Source of the DNA: Phascolarctos cinereus
Lineage: Eukaryota > Chordata > Mammalia > Diprotodontia > Phascolarctidae
Length of the DNA stretch: 64,000 nt
Assembly: GCF_002099425.1 (NCBI RefSeq)
Contig: NW_018343985.1
Coordinates: 1,392,001 to 1,456,000 of the forward strand
Direction: 5' to 3'
Below, one piece after another: positions 53,582-64,000 of the stretch; positions within the stretch are counted from its first letter, which is position 1, and each line of letters opens with the position of its first letter. Both the position numbers and the translations under genes were made by a program. Under the pieces are notes generated by a model. It searched no databases and was not told the origin of the DNA. It saw only the letters and a program-made list of their open reading frames with translations.

Positions 53582-54002
53582 CTACTTTCTTTTTGTCATT
53601 CATTCTGCAGTTCATTCCCATTTCTCTGCATGATTTGAGGTATAGATAAAGATTTCACGGCCTTAGTGGACACAATGGGTGCATGCCATAGGGAACTCTA
53701 AGATGAAAGGTTTTCAATAGTATTAGTTGTTTGCACAGAGAGAACATGTGTTCAGCTATTCCATGAATGATCCACCAAAAAGTCCTGGAACTACATTAAT
53801 TATACATGTGCAACAAATACAATAATACAGTGAAATGTAGTCATCAGAATTATGCAACATAATCTTTATATCTTGCTTATTAAAAACTATTTCTGATATT
53901 TTATTTGTATAACCTTTTTACCTCTAGAAATCTCATTTTAAATTTGTTTTGCTGGTGGTGGTGTTTCTTTCGTGGAAACTAAAACAACCATCAATTAATA
54001 AG
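53582..54002. other. Unassigned sequence
   Basis: No element recognised. Confidence 0.5.
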
Positions 54003-54235
54003 TAATTAGAGGCAACTTGGAGTAGTTTTTAGATAACTTCTTTGTCAGGAAAACACAGGTTCTATTCCTTCCTCTGACATGTGTTGGTTCTGTCACCACT
54101 TAATCTTTCAGTGCCTCTTACAGCTATCTTGGACAATAAGGTACACAGAAGGAGCTGACTTGTATTGGCAGAGGGATTTTCCTTTTGAAAGATACCTACA
54201 CTGAAGAAATCACAGGTTTTCCTTTCCCCACAACT
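54003..54235 (+). mobile_element. Marsupial MIR-variant SINE
   Basis: 'AGAGGCAACTTGGAGTAG', 'CAGTGCCTCTTACAGCTATC', 'TTGTATTGGCAGAGGGATTT', 'ACTGAAGAAATCACAGG'. Same subfamily as 9662-9876. Confidence 0.85.
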
Positions 54236-54244
54236 GCAATAATA

Positions 54245-54418
54245 ATAATCTTACTCAATATTTATGTAAATATTTATAAATTGAAAAATATTTTATGTCC
54301 ATTATCTCATCTAATCTTCACTTATAATACAGACATTATTATGCTCATTTTATGGTTGAAAAAACTGAGTAAGATCGAGGTCATGTGACAGCCATCGTCG
54401 TACAGTGAGTTTAAGAGA
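54245..54418 (-). mobile_element. MIR-type SINE (antisense)
   Basis: 'CATTATCTCATCTAATCTTC', 'TATGCTCATTTTATGGTTGA' and 'GTCATGTGACAGCCATCGTC' fit the reverse complement of MIR. Confidence 0.75.
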
Positions 54419-54491
54419 CAGTATCGCATCTCATGTTTCTCTACATTTTGAGTGTTTACTCTTCTTATTCCACTTTTCTACCTCTCAGTTA

Positions 54492-54635
54492 GGTTTTTTG
54501 TTTTGTTTTTGATGAGGCAATCAGGGTAAAGTAACTTGCCCAGGGTCACACAGCTAGTATGTGTCAAGTGCCTGAGGTTGGATTTAAACTCAGGTACTCC
54601 TGACTCCAAGGCAGGAGCTCTATCCACTGCATCTA
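54492..54635 (-). mobile_element. Short tRNA-headed SINE (antisense) with target duplication
   Basis: 'GGTAAAGTAACTTGCCCAGG', 'GTCACACAGCTAGTATGTGT', 'TTTAAACTCAGGTACTCCTG', 'GCTCTATCCACTGCATCTA'. Flanks CTCTCAGTTA (54482-54491) and TCTCCCAGTTA (54636-54646) look like its target-site duplication. Confidence 0.88.
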
Positions 54636-54646
54636 TCTCCCAGTTA

Positions 54647-54885
54647 TTGAGATACAGTGATGAGATCTGTGATTTCATTGGTGTACAGACTTCCCACTGA
54701 AGAATTCCCTCTATCAAAGGGGATTTAACACTTTCACTGAGTCTTTCAGTCTTATGAAGTAGCTCAGGATAGTGAGGTCAAGTGATTTGACCAAAGTCTC
54801 ACAGCCACTATCTGCAAGAAGTGGAACTTAAGTGATGATTTTCCTGACTCCAGGTCCAACTCCCTAAATACCCTAACATAAGGCC
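54647..54885 (-). mobile_element. MIR-variant SINE (antisense)
   Basis: 'TGTGATTTCATTGGTGTACA' and 'ACTTCCCACTGAAGAATTCC' are the reverse complement of the variant 3' end. Then 'AGTGATTTGACCAAAGTCTC' and 'TTTTCCTGACTCCAGGTCC' are the reverse complement of its 5' half. Confidence 0.75.
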
Positions 54886-55009
54886 TTTTCCTGCTATTAA
54901 ATACATGAAAATGAATTAAATTGAATAATAAGTTAACATTAGACAAAGTATTTAGAAAATCCTTTCTTCCCAGTGCAGTGCTCTGCATACCAGCTTAATG
55001 GTTAGATTT

Positions 55010-55440
55010 TTTTCCCTCATTCTCAAAGAGGACCAAAATGATGTCACTTTGTTAAGGTCAAGGTATGTTTTACTGTGAGTGATAAAACAAATATGAACTC
55101 AGAAGATTCTGCCACAGATTGGGCACAAGTAGTGTATATGAACATTTGGAGTCAAAATGACTGCAAATGTGTATATCTCATGTTTTTTTTTTTTTGAACT
55201 ACCCCAATTCTTCTTTGCTCATACAGAACAGTTCCTTCCTTGATGTGGCCATACTATGATGGGCAGTCCTATACCAATATCTCTCATATCTAACAATAGA
55301 TTCCAAAGTTCTTCAGAAAGACCTTGACAGTTTCCTTGTATTGTTCCTTCTGATTTCCATGTGAGCATTCACCTTTTGTGAGTTCTTCATAAAATTGTAT
55401 TTTAGGCAAATGTGTGCATTATGGTATGGGTGATGTCTTT
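55010..55440 (-). mobile_element. Non-LTR retrotransposon C-terminal coding fragment (antisense)
   Basis: Read on the minus strand, 55220-55410 encodes a degraded form of the LINE C-terminal stretch 'LYGEL..GKR..GGQKKRYKDTLK.SLK.F.I', here close to FYEELTKGECSHGNQKEQYK and ETVKVFLKNFGI. The plus strand opens 'CCTCATTCTCAAAGAGGACC'. I know this ORF type from animal non-LTR elements with an 'RYKD..K' C-terminus, but the clade is uncertain. It is separate from the L1, L2, CR1 and RTE remnants. Confidence 0.7.
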
Positions 55441-55945
55441 TGGCCCACCCATAAACTTGATTTAAGTGAGGCAGAGTTAAGAGAGGTCATTGGACTCACT
55501 TTCTTTTCTAGAGTCATTGAAGTCTAGTGGCAAGAAAAAAGTCAAGATGACTAGTGATGGCTTGGCATACAGTGGATGACCATGGGTCTTCAATGTCTGA
55601 CCAAGCTTTTAGCACTTCACAGCACCTACTTCAATCATCTTTATGACCATTGGAAAAATTTTTCTCATTCACCCATTCTGCAGTGGGAATTCTTTACATG
55701 CTTGGGATAGACATCACCATAATTCACCAATAGGTTTAACACCCCTTGGTTACCCTCAATCTGGTTTAGCCCTTCTGCCAAAATGGTTTACTCGGCTATC
55801 GTCTGTGTATACTACAGCTTCTTAGAGCCACAGGGGAGAGTTGTGTGAATCAGGTAGACATTAAAGGTGGAAAGCAGCCCAGAAAAGGGCTCAGTGGTCC
55901 TCACAGCAAAGGTACTAGTTTTCCCCGAACATTCCTACACCCCAT
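55441..55945. mobile_element. Marsupial interspersed repeat, family uncertain
   Basis: The order 'GATTTAAGTGAGGCAGAGTT', 'GGACTCACTTTCTTTTCTAG', 'AGTCATTGAAGTCTAGTGGC', 'AATGTCTGACCAAGCTTTTA', 'TTAGAGCCACAGGGGAGAGT' and 'GCAGCCCAGAAAAGGGCTCA' matches an abundant marsupial repeat that I recall but cannot name. It joins the LINE fragment directly. The orientation given is unresolved. Confidence 0.6.
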
Positions 55946-56287
55946 TTGATTGAATATACCTAATTTGGGTAGAATGGAATCTTACTAAAATACTAAATTG
56001 TTCTCAATTTTATTCCACCTATAGACATGATCAGGGCACTTTCAACTTTTGTCTCTTCCAATCTCCTTTTCATGCTTCTAGTGAAACCCCAGCCACTGCA
56101 TTCATTGCTTAGATGGATGCTCAGGACCACTCTAATATGGAACCCAACTAATCCTAGCCAACCAAACACTAAATGTTTCCCAATCACCACCAGTCTCCAT
56201 CCTCAAATGTCCTTGTCATCTGCTTTATTTCTCTTAGGTTCTTGCTGTCTTCTCTTTTCAGTTCAATTATTTAAAAAAAAATCAATC
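55946..56287. other. Unassigned sequence
   Basis: No element recognised. The 90-aa frame (56027-56299) shows no known domain. Confidence 0.5.
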
Positions 56288-56490
56288 ACAGTTTTGTAGA
56301 GTGGGTAGTGTGCTGGATGTGGAGTTAGGTAAACCAGGGTTTAAATGCCACCACAGACACTTACTAGCTCTGTGTCCCTGGGTGGGTCCTCTTTTCTGTG
56401 CTTTAATTTTTGATGTGTAAAACAAAGAAATTGAACTCAATAACCCCTCTGGTCCAGTTGCCCATCACTAAATGTATAATATCATGAAAC
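56288..56490 (+). mobile_element. Ther-type SINE
   Basis: 'GTAGAGTGGGTAGTGTGCTG', 'ACTTACTAGCTCTGTGTCCC', 'ATTGAACTCAATAACCCCTC', 'ACTAAATGTATAATATCATG'. Confidence 0.85.
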
Positions 56491-56492
56491 CA

Positions 56493-56660
56493 GAGTCTGT
56501 CAGTCTGAATCCTCATTCTCCTATTTACAACTTATTTGATGTTGGGCAAGACACTTCATCTTGCTCAACCCCAGTTTCCTTATAAGTAAATGTAGGGGCT
56601 GTAGTAGATAATCTGTCAAATGCCGTTGATCTACACTATTATTGTCCTGTGATGGTGAGT
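56493..56660 (+). mobile_element. MIR-type SINE
   Basis: 'CTATTTACAACTTATTTGAT', 'GTTGGGCAAGACACTTCATC', 'CAACCCCAGTTTCCTTATAA'. 56661-57057 is unassigned. Confidence 0.75.
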
Positions 56661-57057
56661 CTCATGAACTATAGGCATGGCCATGGACACTGAGGAACAA
56701 CATAGTGTCTTATTTATAAAGTTTATAATCTTGGAGAAAAGATTGAGATGTTAACAAGCCACTAGAAGAGAAACAGGAAAAACATATTTTTACCAAAAGT
56801 ACATTTAAAATTGCCCAGGCTAGAGTCATCATGGGCTCTGTTTTAATAGATATTTTAAAAAATAATAATGATGTAACTAGAAAAATCCAGTGGAGTTAAC
56901 ATTTAAGAGACATTTGGGATCTTCATTTTTCCTCAAATGTCAGCCTACCCTGAATGTGCTTATCATGGAAATGGACAGGTTTTCCAGAGTTGGGCACATC
57001 TGTTATCTTTCTTTTAATGTTCTCAATTATTGACTATCCAATGATTCCCAATATGAG

Positions 57058-57480
57058 TTTTATTGTCAGTCATTCAGTCAGAAAGCAGTTATAAAGTGCC
57101 TAAAATGTGTCAGGGACCTCACTAAGTCCTGAAGATAGACAGAAAGGCAACATCAACAACAACAACAAATAAACCGATCCTCACTGTCAAGGAGTTCATA
57201 GTCCAATTAGGAAGAAAACACACAAACAACTGCGTACAACTGATGAATACAAGAAAAACTAAAGATAATCCACAGACAGAAGGCACTGGCATTGAGGAGG
57301 CTCTGGAAAGGCTCCTATACAAAGATTGGACCTTAGCTGAGGATTGAAGACAGCAAAATTGGGAGGCTGTGATAAGGATGGAGAGAATTCCAAGCATGGG
57401 GCATAACCAGAAAAATTCTTTAGTGTTGGAAAATGGACTTTGTGGATGAAGAATAGCATTTTTAAAAGTAAGAGTTCACT
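57058..57480 (-). mobile_element. L2 LINE 3' end (antisense)
   Basis: The plus strand: 'AGTGCCTAAAATGTGTCAGG', 'CCTCACTGTCAAGGAGTTCA', 'TAGTCCAATTAGGAAGAAAA', 'AGGCACTGGCATTGAGGAGG' and 'AATTCCAAGCATGGGGCATA'. This is the order of 39335-39985 with a CAA expansion at about 57152-57167. Confidence 0.82.
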
Positions 57481-58297
57481 AGTCTTAAAATGTCAAAGAT
57501 ACATTATTAAAGGAACAATCACCTGGTCTTAGATTCACTTCCTCTGTGGGGAAAGGTGGCAGATGGATTCAAAATGGATTCCAACAAAGCATAAGCCAGT
57601 GGCAAAACTTGTGCAAGAGTCAGAGCTTCTCCCAGTGTCAAAATCCAAGGGAAAGGGACAAAATTGGGAAAACTAGGAACCAGAGCAGAGATATTCATCT
57701 ACAAAGGACTGAATGGTATCATTAGTCCCATTACCAGAAATGTCAGTTCAATGTTTCTTTGTCTCATTCAAACTGCCTCCCCAAAGCTTGAGCCTTATAA
57801 TGATGTGTATGTAGTCATAGCTATGGTCAGTTGGGAACCAAACACATTGATAAGGATGTAGGCTTCAACAGTAAGTGTTTGGCACTTGTACCATATAAAA
57901 ATCAAGGACCAAGAGGGAGAATTTTTCATAATATTTTCACTGCAACACTTGCCTAAAATAGGAACATGTCTATGCTTTTTTAATTCCAGGTTACCATCTA
58001 GACTCAGTCCAAGCAATGCACTCTAGATGAAATCCTAATTCCTACAACCCCTCCCCAGACTACCTCCTTGAGGAGGAAGTATTTAGAATGAGTTGTCTTT
58101 CTAGAGGACAATGGGTGCTTTCTTGGGATTATTTTGGTTTTGGCTTCCTTGGGATTTAAAAGTCACAAAGGGCTCATCCTAAATGAACTGGGGGAGACAG
58201 TTAAGGGAATGTATAGAATGGGGAAGTGGTCTTTTTGATGTAGCTTGGCCTTTGCTTTGCTGAATTTCTGCATTTTTTTCTCAGTTGTACTCCTTTC
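57481..58297. other. Unassigned sequence
   Basis: No element recognised. Short opposing frames at 57664-57861 and 57795-58016 look random. Confidence 0.5.
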
Positions 58298-58925
58298 TTA
58301 AACAATATGTTTTATTGATGACTTATTTTTGTTCATAATCAATTTCCCAAATAGCAAAGAATATTTATAAAACAGTGAAATATCAATATTCACAAGAAAT
58401 ATATCAAGAAATTCTGAAAAATATATGCTATTTTCCACACCCCTGGAACTCCTATTTCTATAAAGAATTGGGGGAAAGGGGTGTGTGTCTTCTCATATAT
58501 CTTTTTGGGGCAATCATTGTACTTTGAAATATGCATTATTCACTTTCAATTAATTTGTGTTCATTGTTCTTTCTATTTATATCATTATAATCATGTATGT
58601 AATGTCTTCTTGGTTCCACTTATGTTAATCTTCATCAGCTGATGTGAATCTTTCAATCTTTCTTTTTTGTATTCATTATTTCTTACACCACTGTAATAGT
58701 CCTTTGCGTTCATGCACCTGTTTGTTTTGTCACCCCATGTCCATGGACAACTACTTTTCTTCTAATTATATGCTTTCGCAAGAAGAGTTGCTATAAAATA
58801 TTGTGGTTGATATTGGGATTTCCCTTTATCCATGAACTCCTTGCTGTATATACTTATCAGTGGGTCAAAGAATATGGACATTTTAGTCACTTAGTGAATC
58901 TCATCACTTAAAACCTTGTCTTGTG
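58298..58925 (-). mobile_element. L1 3' region (antisense)
   Basis: The plus strand: 'TTTTTGGGGCAATCATTGTA', 'AATGTCTTCTTGGTTCCACT', 'ATTCATTATTTCTTACACCA', 'CTGTAATAGTCCTTTGCGTT', 'CAAGAAGAGTTGCTATAAAA' and 'CAGTGGGTCAAAGAATATGG'. All are in the order of an older L1 3' region in antisense. Confidence 0.8.
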
Positions 58926-59107
58926 TAAAATTCTTGTTAATTACACTCTGTGCACCAAAAGTATCTCACTGCTTTCTAATACTGAAATTGAATAACTAAA
59001 TTGGCCTGAGCTGCTCAAAATATTTGAATACATTTTCATTTTTATGTATTCTGTCTTTAAAATAATACAGAATTATTCTGCATATGCACATATTAAGAAC
59101 AATTCTT

Positions 59108-59206
59108 TATATTTATATATATATACACATATATATATATACACACACATGTGTGTACGTGTGTGTATATGTGTATGTGTGTGTGTGTGTGTGTGCGCAC
59201 AGTGTT
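59108..59206. repeat. TA, CA and TG compound microsatellite
   Basis: TATA, then CACACATGTGTG (self-complementary), then TG units ending GTGCGCAC. Confidence 0.93.
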
Positions 59207-59274
59207 TCCCTTGTTAAAATGCAAATTCCTTGATGACACAAACAATTTTAGTTTTACCTTTGTACCATTGGACT

Positions 59275-59480
59275 AAGGATGAAGCTGTGGAGAGAAAGTT
59301 GCCTTCAGAACCACAAAGACCTGCCTTCATGCACTACCTCTGATACATCCTGGTTTTGTGAGCCTGGACAAGTGACTTCACCATTAAGTTTTCTAAATAG
59401 ATTAAGAAATGCTGGCTTTTCTTGGTAGAAGTAGTATCATCTGGGAATTCCTTCTACCAATGAATTCACAATTTCAATCT
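59275..59480 (+). mobile_element. Marsupial MIR-variant SINE
   Basis: 'CACAAAGACCTGCCTTCATG', 'TGTGAGCCTGGACAAGTGAC', 'GGGAATTCCTTCTACCAATG', 'AATTCACAATTTC'. Same subfamily as 9662-9876. Confidence 0.82.
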
Positions 59481-59582
59481 CTAACCTTATGTTTAGCACT
59501 TAGCACCTACCTCCATTCAAAGTCTGGATGCTGACTGACTGATTATAGTAGTATTTCTGCTCACAGACCAATCATGTTTGAA

Positions 59583-59835
59583 CAGCTGGGAGGCACAGTG
59601 GATATAGCACAAAGACTGGAGTCAGAAACACTTGAGACCAATTCTAGCCTTAGACACTTTCTAGCTGTGTGACCCTGGGAAACTCACTTAACCCTATTTG
59701 CCTCAGTTTTCTCATCTGTAAAATGAGCTAGAGAAGAAAATGGCAAACCACTCTAGCATCTCTTCCAAGAAGACCTCAAATAGGGTCATAAAGAGGCAAA
59801 CATGATGAAAAGTGACTGAAAAATATTCTGATGAT
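59583..59835 (+). mobile_element. MAR1-type SINE, full length
   Basis: 'GGGAGGCACAGTGGATATAG', 'CTAGCTGTGTGACCCTGGGA', 'AGTTTTCTCATCTGTAAAAT', 'ATGGCAAACCACTCTAGCAT', and RTE-like tail 'AGGGTCATAAAGAGGCAAAC'. Confidence 0.92.
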
Positions 59836-59894
59836 ATTAAAATATCTTATCATGTAGGTGCTTACAAACAAGCTCTTAGAATTAACCATAGTAA

Positions 59895-60150
<256 letters not shown>

Positions 60151-60167
60151 AGAACTAATCATAGTGA

Positions 60168-61084
60168 AATGAAATTTAGATTCCATCATATATTTTGGGT
60201 AAATGTGGCCTGGTGCTATGACAAAAGGCCAGTGCCACTTATCAGCATTTAAGAGTTATTTCCTTCATTAATTTCTCTTACCAAATTGGTCAGTTATCTC
60301 AGTTTTAAAAATCCCAAATTCAAAGCTCCTATCAGCTATGAAATTACATAATCTATAGTTTAAATTCATTAAATAGTTATGTGGAAAGGGGAACAAGTCA
60401 TCTGTAATAATCTGAAACTGCTGACACAGTGCCATAATAGGTTCTTTTCCAGAGGTTTTCATTGCAGTTCTATAAGAAATCATTCACTTATGAAGTTCAA
60501 GGAAACTTTGTGAGTAGATCTTTTTTGATTATTTTTTGAGAGAAGTGCCAGGAAAACCTGAGATATTGCTTACAATAATTAAAGTTCTGAAAACTTTAGC
60601 AAATACATCTTTTGACTTACTTACATTTCCTTATTTACCCAAAATTCAAGATTTTTTTTTTGTTATATGTGAAAAGATTTAGTGTCTGTGGGGAAAAATA
60701 TTCCTATCACTACTGAGTCCAAGAGTACTAAGCTCCCTATTTCTTATCATTTAAGTTAAGGCAGTTTCTCATCAATTGCTATTTAATGGGAGAAATACAG
60801 AATGTTTTCTTCAATATTAGAGTTTGTTATGCCTAACTTTGGAGTGAAAACTTATTTTTTTTTTAATAATTTCTTTATGCCTTTCTCTTATTCATCTTTC
60901 CTGTGCCATCCGTTTCCTTGTTGTTTCTTCCTTCCAGTAACATATTTATTAGTTTGCATCTATTGAGAAGAGCAAGTGAAGAAAAACACACAACAGTTCT
61001 CCACAGCAGAAGTCATCTGCCAAGTCAAGGCTAAACATTTTTGAAGGCTGTATAGCTCCATGTCTATTGTTTTCAACGGTGTAA
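60168..61084. other. Unassigned sequence
   Basis: No repeat family recognised; T runs at about 60652-60661 and 60856-60865. Confidence 0.5.
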
Positions 61085-61215
61085 ACGCTTGGGATCTCAG
61101 AGCTGGAAAAAGACTCTAGAATCTAGTTCATATGTGAACAAGTCTGCTCTCAAATTTCTACCCCAAAGTGATCAACTAGCCTTAGCATTGCTCACTTCTC
61201 TTTTGGGTGGGTAAG
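61085..61215 (+). mobile_element. CR1/L3 LINE fragment
   Basis: 'TTGGGATCTCAGAGCTGGAA', 'AAAGACTCTAGAATCTAGTT', then a diverged segment that fits the CR1/L3 3' end. Confidence 0.6.
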
Positions 61216-61237
61216 TTGAGGAGGCAAGGCTGGGTTT

Positions 61238-61440
61238 TATGAGATGGAAGCAATAAAGTTCAATGGAAAAGGATGTTGATTTAGATTCATCTGAATTATT
61301 ACTTACCGTATGATCTTGACAGGTTGTCTACCCTCTCTGGACCTCAACTTCATTTTTAAAGTGAGAAAGTTGGGTTAGTTGTAATTAATGAGTTTTCTGA
61401 AACTAAAGCTATGATCCTAAAGATAAAGAGTTGTCTAATA
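61238..61440 (+). mobile_element. Ther-type SINE
   Basis: 'TACTTACCGTATGATCTTGA', 'CTGGACCTCAACTTCATTTT', 'GTGAGAAAGTTGGGTTAGTT', 'AAGCTATGATCCTAAAG'. Confidence 0.8.
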
Positions 61441-62762
61441 TTTCACCCAAGAGCCAGGACTGGGATACTGGTGAATTTAATTTCCAATATCCTGATCTCT
61501 TCTTATTTGTGATTCTAATTTCTTATAGTGGTCAAAATATTGTTTTATTATGTATATATTCTTCAAAAGGAGAAAAATAATTTCTTTAAAAATTGAGTTA
61601 TAAGATGTTCATATGGTGCTTTAAAAATCTCAATACACTAAGAAAATTTAATATATCATTATAATTCACTAACAGTGTAATAGATCTGTGATCTTATCAC
61701 CATCAATGCCCCTTCCTATAATGGAAACTTGAACCAATAGAGTTCATTTTTGTCTTCTCATAATTTTTACCTTCTTATTGCTAAAATGTAATCAGTTATT
61801 GAATTCTCTCCCTTTAATTTCCCTTATGAAGTTACTGATTCACACAGATGTTGGTGTCTTAAAGAGTACCAAGAAATATCTTCTAAAGATATATATGTTA
61901 TTTGGTTTATGAAAAAGGAACCTACTGTGTGCACACCACTTAAGGTGTGGTGATACCCTCTAATAGGTGATAACAAATGACCTTGAAGAATATGACCAAT
62001 TATTGATGAGTTCATTGAATAGGAAAAACACCTCACCATCTCAACTGATTATAAGAAGGCCAGCATGTTGGTATGGGTAGAATAGATGAGATATGAATGA
62101 GATGAGGTACTTGTGTGGACTAGAGAATTGGACCAATCCCATCACGTGCCAAAGTTCAATGAAAAATAATTGATCATCATTGTGGAAGAAAATTTTAAAA
62201 GTATATCCAAGCTCCATTGTTATACAAATCAAAAATTTAGAAAGTTCATATGCTTTGAGAGAATTCTGTCATATTTTTGTACTGGACATTGCAGAAATGT
62301 TTAAGATTGGAAATTTAGCACCAGGGAGATATGTGCCTAAGGACATTTTAGACTAAATGGTGTATGCCTAAGGCTGCACAAGACTTTGTAAGTTGAATTA
62401 TTGCTTATTAAACAATTCCTTCACCTTTGGACAAGGGTGTTTCACATGGCAGATCAGGATACCAACACCTAGATTCTTACACAATTCAAACATGATCTGA
62501 ATTGGCTCAACTCTGCCCTTTTCCTCTTCTGCCCTAAAATGGAAAATAATTTTGAATTGTACATAATTGTACATAATTTGGATGTAACTTGAATATCAAC
62601 CCTGTGCCTCTCTAGGGGGAGAGTGTATTTTCTTTAAGTCTGAATATGCAATAGACATTTCAAAATTATTTATATGGAGATGTTTGTGAGGACTGATCTG
62701 AATAGTTTGTGAAAAGAATTGAACAAATGTCAGAGACTAAGATTTTCAGGTTATTTCCTATT
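61441..62762. other. Unassigned sequence
   Basis: About 1.3 kb without a repeat I can name. It contains a small 'GTACATAATTGTACATAATT' direct repeat at about 62560. The 63- and 71-aa minus-strand frames at 61824-62232 have no recognisable domain. Confidence 0.45.
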
Positions 62763-62960
62763 TAAAGTTAGAATCAAGGTATTTTAGAGTGAGAAGGGAC
62801 CTCAAGTATCTGTTACTGCCCAGATTTAAACAAGGATCCTTTCTATAGCATGCCTGAAAAGGAACCACTCAAGTTTTGCTTGAAGACCTTTTATTTCACC
62901 CTTGCAGGGAAATCCAAGAAAGGAACTTTGTTCTACTCTTGCAGTTCTAGAAATAAGCAC
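62763..62960 (+). mobile_element. CR1/L3 LINE 3' end
   Basis: 'TTTTAGAGTGAGAAGGGACC', 'GCCTGAAAAGGAACCACTCA' and 'TTTTGCTTGAAGACCTTTTA' follow the CR1/L3 order ('ggaagggacctc...cctgaaaaggaa...tgcttgaagacc'). Confidence 0.82.
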
Positions 62961-62974
62961 ATTCTTTGCAACAA

Positions 62975-63075
62975 GTATTTTTAAGGAGTTGTGTGGGACA
63001 TTGAGTTATGAAATGACTTGTCCAAGTAACATAGCTAATCTGTGTCAGAGAATGAACTTTCAGTTCAGGTGATCC
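62975..63075 (-). mobile_element. MIR-type SINE fragment (antisense)
   Basis: 'GAAATGACTTGTCCAAGTAA' and 'CATAGCTAATCTGTGTCAGA' fit the reverse complement of the SINE B-box region. Confidence 0.65.
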
Positions 63076-63082
63076 TTCTCTT

Positions 63083-63325
63083 TATAAGCAGTTAGGTACA
63101 GCAGATGGATCTCGAGTGAGGAAGGCCCGAGTTCATTTTTGGCCTCAGATGCTTGCCAGCTTTGTGACTCTGAGAGTGACCTTTCTGCCTCAATTTCCTA
63201 ATATGTAGAAAATTAATAATAATTGCAACAACTTCCCAGGCCTGCTGTGAAGATACAATTGCATTATAGTTATAAAACAATCTGCAAACTTTAAGGCAAT
63301 ATGTAAGCATTAGCCATTTTCATGT
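63083..63325 (+). mobile_element. CORE/MIR-type SINE, full length
   Basis: 'AAGCAGTTAGGTACAGCAGA', 'TTTTTGGCCTCAGATGCTTG', 'CTGCCTCAATTTCCTAATAT', 'CAGGCCTGCTGTGAAGATAC', 'GTAAGCATTAGCCAT'. Confidence 0.85.
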
Positions 63326-63419
63326 AACCCTGTGTCCTTAGAAATACATTAAAATCAATAGTTGTTAATATAGTAACAAAATAATAATTTCTCTTGCTTC
63401 TAAGAGAACTGTATGGTTT

Positions 63420-64000
63420 CAAATAAAAACACTCTACATAAAAAGACTTAAATAATTGAAGAAATATTAATGACTCATTGGTAGATTGAAACAATATAAT
63501 GAAAAAAATATTCAATGCTACTCAAATTAATTTACTTCTTCAATGCCATGCCAATCAAAATATGAAAAATATTTAATTGATTTAGAAAAAATGATGATGA
63601 AATTTATATAGAACAAAATGTCTAGAATCTCAAGGATAATTTTTTTAAAAGTGAAAGGAAAGCATCTATAAATGCCATATTTCCAACTATTCCATAAAAT
63701 GATAATGATTTGTATGATTTGTACTTGTTTTAAAATGTGACCCACCAATGGAACAAATTAAGTACAAAGTACATAAAAGGAAAAACAAGTGCAGTTTTTT
63801 TAATATACCAAGATACCCCAGTTACTGGGGAAAGCACTCACAATTTGAAACCCCCCCACTCTTAAAAATAATCTGGAATGCAGGTAGTTTGTTCAAACTT
63901 AGGCACAGAACAATATCTCACAAACAGCATGGCATATTCAAAATTAATACACAAATACAAGTATATTTAAATATTGAAACATAAATTAGGCACAAGTTAT
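63420..64000 (+). mobile_element. L1 ORF2 fragment, running off the window
   Basis: 'CTACTCAAATTAATTTACTT' opens the region. The translated piece YFFNAMPIKI (about 63530-63560) matches the L1 ORF2 segment '..NAIPIKIP' downstream of the reverse transcriptase core. Further on, a HQWNKLSTKY-like stretch near 63742 matches 'DQWNR'. Several stops and shifts are visible. Its 5' end near 63420 abuts unassigned sequence and the element continues past 64000. Confidence 0.85.

Noticed and set aside
61860-62640. Possible endogenous retroviral LTR or internal fragment
   Set aside because: I saw no paired terminal repeats, primer-binding site or recognisable gag, pol or env sequence, so it is left unassigned.

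Overview
The window looks like intergenic or intronic DNA from a marsupial (metatherian). I found no host protein-coding gene, no functional RNA gene, no CpG island and no credible promoter. The organism call rests on the repeats. Many CORE/MIR-type SINEs carry the 'CTGTGTGACCCTGGGCAAG' box. Others are SINEs whose 3' half ends in an RTE/BovB-like 'GGACACGACTGAAA' tail (MAR1 type), or short SINEs starting 'GGCAGCTAGGTGGC'. There is an RTE LINE fragment, and L1 fragments with a marsupial-style ORF1 and 3' UTR. There are many old L2 and CR1/L3 remnants, a mariner-type and a palindromic hAT-type non-autonomous DNA transposon, and a 7SL RNA pseudogene. Family names come from memory of consensus sequences and were not searched.

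Layout. 1-10 kb: L2, L1 and CR1/L3 remnants, microsatellites, and a local duplication (7342-7522 and 8323-9032) whose second copy carries a huge GAAA/GGAA tract. 10-22 kb: dense SINEs interrupted by a repeat-free block (15420-16055), then a palindromic hAT-like element inside a SINE (21962-22160). 22-33 kb: a mariner-like element with clear terminal inverted repeats (23953-24553), an RTE fragment encoding a YADD reverse-transcriptase motif (28213-29045), and three repeat-poor blocks with motif-rich, conserved-looking sequence. 33-41 kb: L2 and SINEs, a further repeat-poor block (36085-37790), a 650-bp L2 3' end (39335-39985) and the 7SL pseudogene (41066-41345). 41-52 kb: the L1 3' end, a SINE with a readable target-site duplication, nested SINEs, and an L1 5' half lacking ORF2 (49255-51250). 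52-64 kb: a 107-bp perfect direct duplication, L1 3' pieces, a second LINE type (55010-55945), a SINE with a long GA tail (59895-60150), and part of L1 ORF2 running off the window end.

No genes work together here. The open reading frames over 180 bp are explained by microsatellites, LINE remnants or chance. The most useful follow-ups are the repeat-poor blocks as candidate conserved enhancers, the two local duplications, and the 7SL pseudogene. I saw no retroviral LTR pair and no gag, pol or env remnant that I could support.
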